NCBI GenBank assembly: GCA_016214985.1
Contig: JACRMM010000030.1
Span: forward strand, 62,001 to 126,000
Source: Deltaproteobacteria bacterium
GTDB lineage: Bacteria > Desulfobacterota > Deferrisomatia > Deferrisomatales > JACRMM01
Direction of reading: 5' to 3'
DNA: 64,000 nt
Below the pieces are notes generated by a model. It did not search any database, had not been told where the DNA came from, and worked only from the letters and a program-made list of their open reading frames with translations. Positions 1 through 8,149 of this stretch are shown here, one piece after another. The translations under genes were made by a program, and so were the position numbers. Positions within the stretch are counted from its first letter, which is position 1. Every line of letters starts with the position of its first letter.

Positions 1-2
1 GC

Positions 3-587
3 TCGGAGGCGTTGGCCGCTGTCTTCCTGGAGCTCCAGTCGCGCGGCGCCCGCAACGTCAACTGGGTGACGCCGGCCCACGCGCTGCCCTGGCTCGTGGA
101 GGGCTTGGTCCTGGCCGCGGACCAGGGGTTCGACCTCCCGATCGTCTACAATACCTCGGGCTACGAGCGGGCGGAGGTCCTCCGGCTCCTCGAGGGGATC
201 GTGGACATCTACCTGATGGACCTCCGGTACACGTCGGAGAAGGCCGCCCGGGAGGGCTCACGGGCGCCGGACTACCCGGAAGTGAACCGCGCGGCGCTGA
301 GGGAGGCGCTTCGACAGGTGGGCCCTTTCCGGGAAACCTGGTACCGGGGCCTGATCGTGCGGCACCTGGTGCTGCCCGGGCGGATCGAGGACACGGTGCG
401 CGCGCTGGAGTTCGTGGCCGAGGAGCTCTCCCTCTCCGTGCCCGTGTCGCTCATGAACCAGTACACCCCTAAGCACCGGGCGGTGGACTGCGCGGGCTGG
501 GACCGCAGGGTCGAACCCGGGGAGTACGCCGAGGCGGTCGAGCACCTGGACGAGCTCGGGCTCAGCGAGGGGTGGGTGCAAGAATAG
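3..587 (+). CDS. Radical SAM protein, PflX/COG1313-like, C-terminal part (5' end outside window)
   Basis: The reading frame is open from base 3, so the gene starts before the window; the TTG start given in the ORF track is only the first candidate inside it. The visible 194 residues match the C-terminal part of the COG1313 (PflX-like) radical SAM family, related to pyruvate formate-lyase activating enzymes. Recognisable segments are 'NVNWVTPAH', 'VYNTSGYE' and 'DIYLMDLRY', which belong to the TIM-barrel core after the Fe-S loop. The CxxxCxxC cluster motif should lie upstream and cannot be checked. The substrate of this family is unknown to me. It ends 144 bp before carB, on the same strand. 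Confidence 0.8.
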   Translation, partial: SEALAAVFLELQSRGARNVNWVTPAHALPWLVEGLVLAADQGFDLPIVYNTSGYERAEVLRLLEGIVDIYLMDLRYTSEKAAREGSRAPDYPEVNRAALREALRQVGPFRETWYRGLIVRHLVLPGRIEDTVRALEFVAEELSLSVPVSLMNQYTPKHRAVDCAGWDRRVEPGEYAEAVEHLDELGLSEGWVQE

Positions 588-590
588 CGT

Positions 591-690
591 TCGGCTGTCA
601 GCGATCAGCTCTCAGCCAAGATCCAAACAACCCGCACGGCGGTTCAAGCTGATTGCTTAGCGCTGACCGCTGAACGCCGGCTCTCAGAGC
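591..690. repeat. Degenerate 'cagcgatcagctctcagc' stutter repeat
   Basis: The gap between the radical SAM gene and carB is filled with short variants of GCTGA/TCAGC words. The piece 'GGCTGTCAGCGATCAGCTC' with the following TCAGCC is an imperfect inverted repeat, and related words recur near 650-690. It looks like intergenic repeat filler rather than a coding or protein-binding site. No clear promoter for carB could be picked out of it. Confidence 0.5.
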
Positions 691-731
691 CCAATTCACT
701 TCCGACATCCACAGCCGCCGGGACAGGGAAC

Positions 732-3700
732 ATGCCGAAACGAACCGACATCCAGAAGATCCTCATCATCGGCGCCGGCCCCATCGTGATCGGCCAGGCG
801 TGCGAGTTCGACTACTCGGGCTCTCAGGCGTGCAAGGCGCTGCGGGAAGAGGGCTACACGGTCATCCTGCTGAACTCCAACCCCGCCACGATCATGACCG
901 ACCCGGAGCTCGCCCACCGCACCTACGTGGAGCCGGTCACGGTGGACGTCGTGGAGAAGATCCTGGAGCGTGAGCGGCCCCAGGCGATCCTGCCCACGCT
1001 CGGCGGGCAGACGGCGCTCAACACCGCGGTGGACGCGGCGAAGATGGGGATCCTCGACAAGTACGGGGTCGAGCTCATCGGCGCGAAGCTGCCCGCGATC
1101 CAGAAGGCTGAGGACCGGGCCGAGTTCAAGGAGGCGATGGAGCGCATCGGCCTGGACCTGCCCCAATCCGGCTATGCCCACAACCTGCACGAGGCGCTTC
1201 GCATTGTGGAAGACGTGGGGTTCCCGGCGATCATCCGGCCTTCCTTTACCCTCGGGGGGTCCGGCGGAAACATCGCCTACAACCGCGAGGAGTTCGAGAA
1301 GTACATCCAGTGGGGCCTCGAGCAGAGCCCGGTGACCGAGGTGCTGGTCGAGGAGTCGGTGATCGGGTGGAAGGAGTACGAGCTCGAGGTGATGCGTGAC
1401 TCGAAGGACAACGTCGTCATCATCTGCTCGATCGAGAACTTCGATCCAATGGGCATCCACACCGGCGACTCGATCACCGTGGCTCCGGCCCAGACGCTCA
1501 CCGACAAGGAGTATCAGGTGATGCGGGACGCGGCCATGGCCATCATCCGGGAGATCGGGGTGGATACGGGTGGGTCGAACATCCAGTTCGCCCTGAACCC
1601 ACGAAACGGCCGGATGGTCGTCGTGGAGATGAACCCACGCGTCAGCCGCTCCTCCGCCCTCGCGTCCAAGGCCACGGGCTTCCCCATCGCGAAGATCGCC
1701 GCCAAACTCGCCGTGGGCTACACCCTGGACGAGATCCCCAACGACATCACCAAGGAGACGCCGGCCTGCTTCGAGCCCACGATCGACTACGTGGTCACGA
1801 AGATCCCGCGCTTCGCCTTCGAGAAGTTTCCCAAGGCCGACGCCACGCTCACGATCCAGATGAAGAGCGTGGGCGAGGTGATGAGCATCGGACGGACCTT
1901 CAAGGAGAGCCTCCAGAAGGCGATCACGAGCCTCGAGCGGGATCTGTACGGCCTCTCTCCGCGGCTCAAGGAGGTCGAGGGCCTCAACGGCGACGAAGTC
2001 CGCGACCTCCTCACCGAGAAGCTGCGCGTCCCGAACTCCGAGCGACTCTGGTTCCTGGCCGACGCCTTCCGGCAGGGTTTTACGGCCGAGGAGATCTTCG
2101 GGCTCACGAACATCGATCCCTGGTTCCTGGAGAACGTCCGCCAGATCGTGGAGTTCGAGGAGGAGATCAAGACCTACCGGAACCCCCCGGGCGAGCCGAC
2201 GCGGCTTCCGGCCGCCGTGCTTCGGGAATCGAAGGAGTGGGGCTTCTCGGACCGCCGCCTCGGCGACCTGCTGGGCGTGAAGAGCCTCGACGTGCGCCGC
2301 TGGCGCGAGGAGGACGGCCTGCACGCAGTCTTCAAGCGGGTCGACACCTGCGGCGCCGAGTTCCGGGCGCGCACTCCGTACCTCTACTCCACCTACGAGT
2401 CCGAGTGCGAGGCCGAGCCCACCGACCGCAAGAAGATCATGATCCTGGGCGGAGGCCCCAACCGCATCGGGCAGGGGATCGAGTTCGACTACTGCTGTGT
2501 GCACGGCGTCTTCGCGCTGGCCGAGGACGGGTACGAGACCATCATGGTCAACTGCAACCCGGAGACCGTCTCCACCGACTACGACACCTCCGACCGCCTC
2601 TACTTCGAGCCCCTCACCCTCGAGCACGTGCTCAACATCGTCCGCGTCGAGAAGCCGGTCGGCGTCATCGTCCAGTTCGGCGGCCAGACGCCCCTGAACC
2701 TGACCAAGGCCCTGGAGGCCGAGGGCGTGCCGATCATCGGCACCTCTCCGGACTCCATCGACGTGGCCGAAGACCGGGAGCGGTTCCAGCAGCTCCTCCA
2801 CAACCTGGGCCTGAAGCAGCCCGACAACGGCATCGCCCGCCACACCGGGGAGGCCGAGACCATCGCGGCCCGGATCGGGTACCCGGTGCTGGTCCGCCCC
2901 TCCTACGTGCTCGGCGGACGGGCCATGGAGATCGTGTTCGACGAGAAGAGCCTCAAGACCTACATGACCCACGCCGTGGAGGCGAGCCCCGAGCGGCCGG
3001 TCCTGATCGACAAGTTCCTGAACGACGCGATCGAGGTCGACGTGGACGCCGTGTCGGACGGCGTGCGCGTCGTGATCGGCGGCATCATGGAGCACATCGA
3101 GGAGGCGGGCATCCACTCGGGCGACTCCGCGTGCAGCCTCCCGCCCTACAGCCTGGGCCACGACGTGCTCGACGAGATCCGGCGGCAGACCGTGGCCCTG
3201 GCCCTGGGCCTGAAGGTAGTCGGGCTCATGAACGTCCAATTCGCGATCCAGGGCGGGACGATCTACGTGCTTGAGGTGAACCCCCGGGCGAGCCGGACCG
3301 TGCCCTTCGTGTCCAAGGCCACGGGCGTGCCGCTCGCGAAGATTGCGGCGCGGGTCATGGCCGGCAAGACGCTCGACGAGATCGGCTTTACGAAGGAGGT
3401 CGTCCCCTCCTACGTGTGCGTGAAGGAGGCGGTCTTCCCCTTCGTGAAGTTCCCCGGCGTGGACACGATCCTCTCGCCCGAGATGAAATCGACCGGCGAG
3501 GTGATGGGCATCGACGCGGACTTCGGTCTCGCGTTCGCGAAGAGCCAGATCGCCGCCGGCAACCGGCTTCCGCTCGCCGGCACGGTCTTCCTCTCGGTGC
3601 GCGACGCCGACAAGCCGGCGGCTGCCCAGGTGGCGCGGCGGCTCGTGGAGGAGGGCTTCTCGCTCATCGCGACCCGAGGCACGGCGGCGTTCCTCGAGGC

Positions 3701-3974
3701 CGAGGGGCTCCCGGTGACGGTCGTGAAGAAGGTCCAGGAGGGCCGGCCCCACGTGGTCGACGCGATCGTCAACGGCGACGCGGATCTCCTCATCAACACG
3801 ACCGAGGGGGCCAAGGCCATCGCCGACTCCTACCACATCCGCCGCACGGCGCTGGAGTACCGGATTCCCTACTTCACCACCATCGCCGGCGCCCGGGCCG
3901 CCGTGTCGGCGATTCGGAGCCTTCGCCGCTCGGGGCTCGAGGTGAAGTCGCTGCAGGAGTTTTACGAAGGCTAG
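732..3974 (+). CDS. carB: Carbamoyl-phosphate synthase large subunit
   Basis: This synthase makes carbamoyl phosphate from bicarbonate, two ATP and ammonia supplied by the CarA glutaminase subunit, feeding pyrimidine and arginine synthesis in the cytoplasm. Its 1080 residues match the family length. Two homologous ATP-grasp halves are visible. The first starts near residue 10 ('[17 protein letters not shown]') and carries '[20 protein letters not shown]' near 243. The second starts near 570 ('[18 protein letters not shown]'). A C-terminal MGS-like allosteric domain covers about 945-1080. The ATG is preceded by a weak 'GGACAGGG'. carA is not in the window; the upstream neighbour is the radical SAM gene. 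The stop codon lies inside a 16-bp tandem repeat. Confidence 0.98.
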   Translation: MPKRTDIQKILIIGAGPIVIGQACEFDYSGSQACKALREEGYTVILLNSNPATIMTDPELAHRTYVEPVTVDVVEKILERERPQAILPTLGGQTALNTAVDAAKMGILDKYGVELIGAKLPAIQKAEDRAEFKEAMERIGLDLPQSGYAHNLHEALRIVEDVGFPAIIRPSFTLGGSGGNIAYNREEFEKYIQWGLEQSPVTEVLVEESVIGWKEYELEVMRDSKDNVVIICSIENFDPMGIHTGDSITVAPAQTLTDKEYQVMRDAAMAIIREIGVDTGGSNIQFALNPRNGRMVVVEMNPRVSRSSALASKATGFPIAKIAAKLAVGYTLDEIPNDITKETPACFEPTIDYVVTKIPRFAFEKFPKADATLTIQMKSVGEVMSIGRTFKESLQKAITSLERDLYGLSPRLKEVEGLNGDEVRDLLTEKLRVPNSERLWFLADAFRQGFTAEEIFGLTNIDPWFLENVRQIVEFEEEIKTYRNPPGEPTRLPAAVLRESKEWGFSDRRLGDLLGVKSLDVRRWREEDGLHAVFKRVDTCGAEFRARTPYLYSTYESECEAEPTDRKKIMILGGGPNRIGQGIEFDYCCVHGVFALAEDGYETIMVNCNPETVSTDYDTSDRLYFEPLTLEHVLNIVRVEKPVGVIVQFGGQTPLNLTKALEAEGVPIIGTSPDSIDVAEDRERFQQLLHNLGLKQPDNGIARHTGEAETIAARIGYPVLVRPSYVLGGRAMEIVFDEKSLKTYMTHAVEASPERPVLIDKFLNDAIEVDVDAVSDGVRVVIGGIMEHIEEAGIHSGDSACSLPPYSLGHDVLDEIRRQTVALALGLKVVGLMNVQFAIQGGTIYVLEVNPRASRTVPFVSKATGVPLAKIAARVMAGKTLDEIGFTKEVVPSYVCVKEAVFPFVKFPGVDTILSPEMKSTGEVMGIDADFGLAFAKSQIAAGNRLPLAGTVFLSVRDADKPAAAQVARRLVEEGFSLIATRGTAAFLEAEGLPVTVVKKVQEGRPHVVDAIVNGDADLLINTTEGAKAIADSYHIRRTALEYRIPYFTTIAGARAAVSAIRSLRRSGLEVKSLQEFYEG

Positions 3975-4004
3975 AAAGCTGGAAGGCTAGAAAGCTGGAA
4001 GGCT
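3969..4004. repeat. Tandem GGCTAGAAAGCTGGAA repeat overlapping the carB stop
   Basis: Two perfect copies of the 16-bp unit GGCTAGAAAGCTGGAA (3969-3984 and 3985-4000) are followed by a partial third. The carB TAG stop (3972-3974) is part of the first copy. A closely related array overlaps the lysC stop at 36809. Confidence 0.85.
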
Positions 4005-4057
4005 CGACAACCAGGGGCTGCTTCGCGGGCGATGAGCCGGCGCGGCGGCCTCTGTGT

Positions 4058-5191
4058 CTATGGACGCGTCGACTTCGTTCGCGCGGCTTTCAGCCCCAGG
4101 GGGAGAAGGAGGACAAGGAAGAGAGCGGCGCTGGCGCCGAAGGCGGCCGCGTAGGAGAGGTGGGACGCTACGGCTCCGGCGATGGCTGCGCCCCCAGCCG
4201 TGCCCGCGTCGAAGGCGGCCGCGCCCATGGCAGCGGCGCCGCTGCGCCGCTGCGCCGGAACCGACTCCAGGATGTAGACGAGCAGAGAGGGGTGACCGGT
4301 GCCCACGCCCGAGCCGAAGAGGAATGCGGCGGCCAGGAAGGTCGGCCACGAGCGCGCGAGCGCGAGGAGCGCGAGCGCGGCGATCACTGCGGTGCTTCCG
4401 CCGAAGGCCCAAGGCAGTCGGCCGCCACGGTCGAGGACCCGCCGGGTCGTGAGCCGGGTGGTGATCACGGCCACCGCGTACCCCGAGAAGAAGAGCCAGC
4501 CCTGGGAGAGGCCGGCTCCGGCCACGGCCAGGGGAACGAACACCATCACGGTCCCGTAGGCGGTCGCAAAGCCCAGCATGGCGGCCGTCGGCCGCCATGC
4601 GTCGGGCTCCCATAGCCGCGCCACGGCCCCTCCGGCCGGGGCCAGGTGGGTTCGGGGCACGGTCGCGATCCCCGCGGCCGAGACGACCAGGCCCACGGCG
4701 AAGAGGGCGACCTCACCGCCGTGGTCGAGCAGCAGCGACCCGGCGGCTGGAGCGAGGCCCATGGCCACGTTCGCCGCGAGGCCGAAGAGGCTCACGAACT
4801 CGGCCCGGCGGCCCGGGCCCGCGAGCTCCGCCAGGTACAGGTAGGCCGAGGTGTTGAAGGCCGCGAGGCCGATCCCCTGCACGACCCGGCCCACGAGCAC
4901 GGGCGGGAGCCCGGCCGGGACGAGGTAGGCGGCGAAGCCGAGCAGGATCGCCCCCTGGCCCCAGCGAAGGAGCGGCTCCGGGGCGGTGCGGGTCAGCAGG
5001 GCGGCCACCGGCGCACGGAATAGGAGGGCCGCGGCCGTGAAGGAGCCCATCACGAGGCCTACCTGGGCCGGGCCGCTCCCTCGCCCGTGCAGGATGAGCG
5101 GGAGGGTCGGCAGCAGCACGTACCCCGCGGCGTTGAAGAGCACGGCCGAGAGGAGGAAGCGCAGGGGCAGTGCGGGCTCTCCGGTCCGCAC
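4058..5191 (-). CDS. MFS transporter
   Basis: This is a hydrophobic protein of 377 residues with the composition and spacing of a 12-helix major facilitator. It has Gly-rich helices, a long cytoplasmic loop near the middle ('TRLTTRRVLDRGGRLPWAFGG'-type basic segment) and a 'GRVVQGIG' motif in the N-terminal half, typical of MFS helix 4. The substrate cannot be told from sequence. The listed GTG start is uncertain: the frame stays open upstream ('LRERSPDALAV'), so the true start may lie closer to the end of the preceding GT-C gene at 5241. It is the last gene of the minus-strand run that begins with the TSP3 protein. Confidence 0.85.
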   Translation of the reverse strand: MRTGEPALPLRFLLSAVLFNAAGYVLLPTLPLILHGRGSGPAQVGLVMGSFTAAALLFRAPVAALLTRTAPEPLLRWGQGAILLGFAAYLVPAGLPPVLVGRVVQGIGLAAFNTSAYLYLAELAGPGRRAEFVSLFGLAANVAMGLAPAAGSLLLDHGGEVALFAVGLVVSAAGIATVPRTHLAPAGGAVARLWEPDAWRPTAAMLGFATAYGTVMVFVPLAVAGAGLSQGWLFFSGYAVAVITTRLTTRRVLDRGGRLPWAFGGSTAVIAALALLALARSWPTFLAAAFLFGSGVGTGHPSLLVYILESVPAQRRSGAAAMGAAAFDAGTAGGAAIAGAVASHLSYAAAFGASAALFLVLLLPLGLKAARTKSTRP

Positions 5192-5240
5192 CGCGAGGGC
5201 GTCGGGCGAGCGCTCCCGCAGCGCGGCTCGGAGCCGGGGG

Positions 5241-6812
5241 TCAGGGGCGGGCAGGGGCGCCTCCTGGTCCCGCAGCAGGCGGCCGGTCGGGGAGGGGCCC
5301 GGAGGGGAGCTCGTACACGCGGGCCTCGGCGTCTCTGTAGCGGAGCGCGAGCCCCTGCTCCTCGGCGCGCGTGTACACGCGGCGTCGTCGTGCCGAGGTG
5401 ACGAGGTACCGCGCCCCGAAGCGCGCCAGGGCCGCCTTGAGGTCCACCGGCTCTGCCTTCTGGACGGAGCGCCAGATCCAATAGAGGCCGCGATCGTAGT
5501 AGTAGAGGTAGTTGGGGTCCAGCCCCGTCACGTACCGGCCCTTCGGATTGTGGAAGAAGAGCATCGTGTAGCGGTCCCAGTCCACGTTGAACACGACGTC
5601 ACCCGGCCGGCTGTTTGCAGACAGCCACGAGGCAGCACCCTCGAAGGTTTTCCGGGGAAGTGCCCAGCTCAGCCGGTCGGCGAAGGTGGACCCGTTGACC
5701 GAGGCGACGACGACGAGCGCCGCAGCGAGCACGCGGCCGGGGAGCCGCACGCCGCGAAGGGCCAGGGCTCCCGCGAGAAGGCACAGCGGCGGCAGGTACT
5801 CGATCCAGCGGCGAGCCCCTACGTAGAAGGCAAGACCGGCCAGCGCCCAGAGCACATGCGGTTCGAGCAGCACCCTCCAGCGTCGCCGCAAGATCTCTGC
5901 GGCGAGAGCGATGGCGAGCACCACGACCGAAACGCCGGCATCGGCCAGGCCCTCCATGAGACGGGGGGACCCCCACTCCCCGCCGACCGCCACCGGGGCC
6001 TTCTGCAGGAAGATCCGCTGGAAGTTGAAGGCGTAGGACGCCAGGTTCTCGGGGAAGTACGGGTTCACCACCAGTGCCAGGAACGTTCCGAGGCCCGCAG
6101 CTACCAGGGCGGCGACGGGGACCTTCCGAGAGCGGATGCCCTCGGCGACACCCCACAGGGCGGTCATCAGGAGAAGGACCGCGAAACCGTCGTAGAGCCA
6201 GACGTAGAGGAACGCCACGACGGCGAGCAGGCGCCAGCGGCGCAGTTCGAGAGCCACGAGGCCGGTCAGGAGGAACGCCAGGGACTGGCTCTGCACGCGC
6301 GCCATCTCCAGGCGCACGAGGAACCCGGGCGAACAAACGGCCAGGAACGCAGTCCACGCCCCGGGACGCTCGACGCCGAGGCGACGGAGCGTCCAGTAGA
6401 AGACAAGGTGGGCCAGGGCCGCGAAGGTCGCGGCCGAAATCTTCGCGCCCGTGAGCAGGTCCGGAAAGGCCGTAAACGGCATCTGCAGAAGATGCGAGAG
6501 CCAGTGGTGGTCTCGGTAGTGCGTGCCGTGGACGGAGAAGGGGAGGCTCGGAAGGCTGCGGATCGTGCCCTGCTCCCGCATCAGCTCGGCGAAGCGGATG
6601 TGGAAGAAGGAGTCGGTGCTGAAGAGGCCCGAGGTCAGGAACTGGTAGACGACGACGAACGCCAGGGCGGCCAGGAGCAGCGCGCCGTCCCAGAGGGGCG
6701 AGGGGACAGGCCTCGCCGCCGCGGGTGCCTGGCTCGGAGCCAGCGTGCTGGGCAGAGGTCCGGGTTCCGGGCTCTGCCTCTGGGGAGGCCGTCGGCCGCG
6801 TCGCCGGCTCAC
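5241..6812 (-). CDS. Multipass GT-C-like membrane protein (possible glycosyltransferase)
   Basis: I chose the GTG at 6812 because its GTGA overlaps the TGA of the upstream clostripain gene; the ATG at 6887 in the ORF track would force a 79-bp overlap. The 523-residue protein has a Pro/Arg-rich cytoplasmic head (1-40), about ten membrane helices, and a soluble C-terminal part (about 390-523). After the first helix, 'STDSFFHIRFAEL' resembles the acidic first-loop motif of STT3/GT-C enzymes, and 'DHHWLSH' follows. GT-C enzymes move sugars from polyprenyl-phosphate carriers to acceptors on the outer face of the membrane. The C-terminal part mentions no known domain. Function as a glycosyltransferase is inferred from these local features only. 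Confidence 0.65.
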   Translation of the reverse strand: MSRRRGRRPPQRQSPEPGPLPSTLAPSQAPAAARPVPSPLWDGALLLAALAFVVVYQFLTSGLFSTDSFFHIRFAELMREQGTIRSLPSLPFSVHGTHYRDHHWLSHLLQMPFTAFPDLLTGAKISAATFAALAHLVFYWTLRRLGVERPGAWTAFLAVCSPGFLVRLEMARVQSQSLAFLLTGLVALELRRWRLLAVVAFLYVWLYDGFAVLLLMTALWGVAEGIRSRKVPVAALVAAGLGTFLALVVNPYFPENLASYAFNFQRIFLQKAPVAVGGEWGSPRLMEGLADAGVSVVVLAIALAAEILRRRWRVLLEPHVLWALAGLAFYVGARRWIEYLPPLCLLAGALALRGVRLPGRVLAAALVVVASVNGSTFADRLSWALPRKTFEGAASWLSANSRPGDVVFNVDWDRYTMLFFHNPKGRYVTGLDPNYLYYYDRGLYWIWRSVQKAEPVDLKAALARFGARYLVTSARRRRVYTRAEEQGLALRYRDAEARVYELPSGPLPDRPPAAGPGGAPARP

Positions 6813-8149
6813 GGGGCCTGTCGCCCCTCCCGAGCCGCCGCGCCCCCGCCCTGCCACGCATAGTAGGCGGAGAGGAGCTCGTCCCACCCGAAGGCGTTCA
6901 GGAACTCCCCCTTGTTGCCGGTCCCGGTCTGGGGGTCGTAGTCGTGGTAGTTGGTGTCGAACGTGCCGACGGCCTCGGCCTCTGGACGCTGGAAGAACAC
7001 GATCGACACGCCGTGGGCGTTGGGCCGCCCGTCGCCGTGGTACTCTGCGATCGTCGCCGCCTGGATCAGGGGCCGGATGTTCGTCGGGCTCAGGGGCTCG
7101 AGGAGACGGTCGAGGTCGAAGAGATCGACGTACACGTAGGGCTGGGAGTACCGGTCGATCGCCTGCACGTTGCGCCGGGCAACCGCGATCGCAGTGCCGG
7201 TGGCGTCGCGGGTCGCCGGGTCGCCCAGCAGTCGTCCCAGCTCCCGCGCCAGGCCGCCGACTGCCTGCCCCAGATCGCCCAGGGGGGCCGTGCGCAGCGC
7301 CGAGATCGAATGGCGGCGATCGTAGCCAGCGTGCGCCGGATCCGGGTAGAAGACGTTCTCGAAGAAGTCACGGTAGGCGTCGACGATGAGCTGCGAGAGC
7401 TCCTCCGCTCCCATCTCGGGCTTCGAGGTCAGCCCCCCCAGGATCGCCGTGTAGTCCCAGCCGTGGGTTTCTCCCACCTCCTGGGAGGTCACGAGCACGG
7501 GAGCGACGGTCCGGAGCTCGTACTGGGCCTCGAGGGTCCCCATGATGCTCGCGTCGAGCCCCAGGAGGTCCAGGGCGACGCCGGCCGCTTCGATCGCCCC
7601 GCGCACGCGATAGTTCGCGAGAAAGGGGCTCTGGTTGTCGTCGTCTCGGAGGATCGAAGGGAGCCGGCGCTGCGCGGCCGGAGAGGGCCCGTCGCCCTGG
7701 TCCCAGCCGTTGCCGTGGTTCCACACCACGAGCGCCGTGCGCCGGGCCGGAGCCGCGGCTGCCCCCCACTTCAGGAACGCCGTCAGAGTCCCGGGCTTCG
7801 CCATGTCGACCTCGCCCAGATCGGCGAGCTCACGGCGGCCTCCCTTGACCACCCGGTAGCGTTTCGCGGGCACCCCGTTCGGCAGGTCGAGCTGCACCAG
7901 CACGTCCACCGCAGCGGTGGACCCCACCGCCTCCATCTCCGCCAGATCCGCCAGGGCAGCGTCGCCCAGGTCGTTGTCCCCGTCCAGGTAGACGAGCACC
8001 GTCCAGGCTCTCTCGGGGCCATCCCCCCCCCCGCTCCCACAGGAAGCGAGGAACAGCGCTGCCAGGAGCAAGGAACCGAGCCCCCAAAAAGAAAGAGGGG
8101 GGAGAAGCTCTCCCGCCCTCTTCGTCCTCGGGTTGGACCTTTGCGTCAT
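6809..8149 (-). CDS. Clostripain-family (C11) lipoprotein with Ser at the nucleophile position
   Basis: The 446-residue protein starts at the ATG at 8149, whose ATGA overlaps the TGA of the TSP3 gene; the 784-aa ORF in the track is an artificial extension. A signal peptide ends in a lipobox 'LASC' (Cys37), so it should be a lipoprotein. The rest resembles peptidase family C11 (clostripain, PF03415): 'WTVLVYLDGDNDL' near 49, the catalytic-His segment 'VVWNHGNGW' (His145), and 'GLDASIMGTLEAQYEL' near 197. In C11 peptidases the last motif is normally D-A-C with Cys as nucleophile; here residue 201 is Ser (codon agc). It may therefore be inactive, a binding protein, or an altered hydrolase. It sits between a Ca-binding surface protein and a GT-C-like protein. 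Confidence 0.88.
   Translation of the reverse strand: MTQRSNPRTKRAGELLPPLSFWGLGSLLLAALFLASCGSGGGDGPERAWTVLVYLDGDNDLGDAALADLAEMEAVGSTAAVDVLVQLDLPNGVPAKRYRVVKGGRRELADLGEVDMAKPGTLTAFLKWGAAAAPARRTALVVWNHGNGWDQGDGPSPAAQRRLPSILRDDDNQSPFLANYRVRGAIEAAGVALDLLGLDASIMGTLEAQYELRTVAPVLVTSQEVGETHGWDYTAILGGLTSKPEMGAEELSQLIVDAYRDFFENVFYPDPAHAGYDRRHSISALRTAPLGDLGQAVGGLARELGRLLGDPATRDATGTAIAVARRNVQAIDRYSQPYVYVDLFDLDRLLEPLSPTNIRPLIQAATIAEYHGDGRPNAHGVSIVFFQRPEAEAVGTFDTNYHDYDPQTGTGNKGEFLNAFGWDELLSAYYAWQGGGAAAREGRQAP

Noticed and set aside
696-3836. 1046-aa minus-strand ORF opposite carB
   Set aside because: Shadow of carB: in GC-rich genes the antisense frame in codon register lacks stops. The translation is rich in His, Asp, Arg and Leu without domain motifs.
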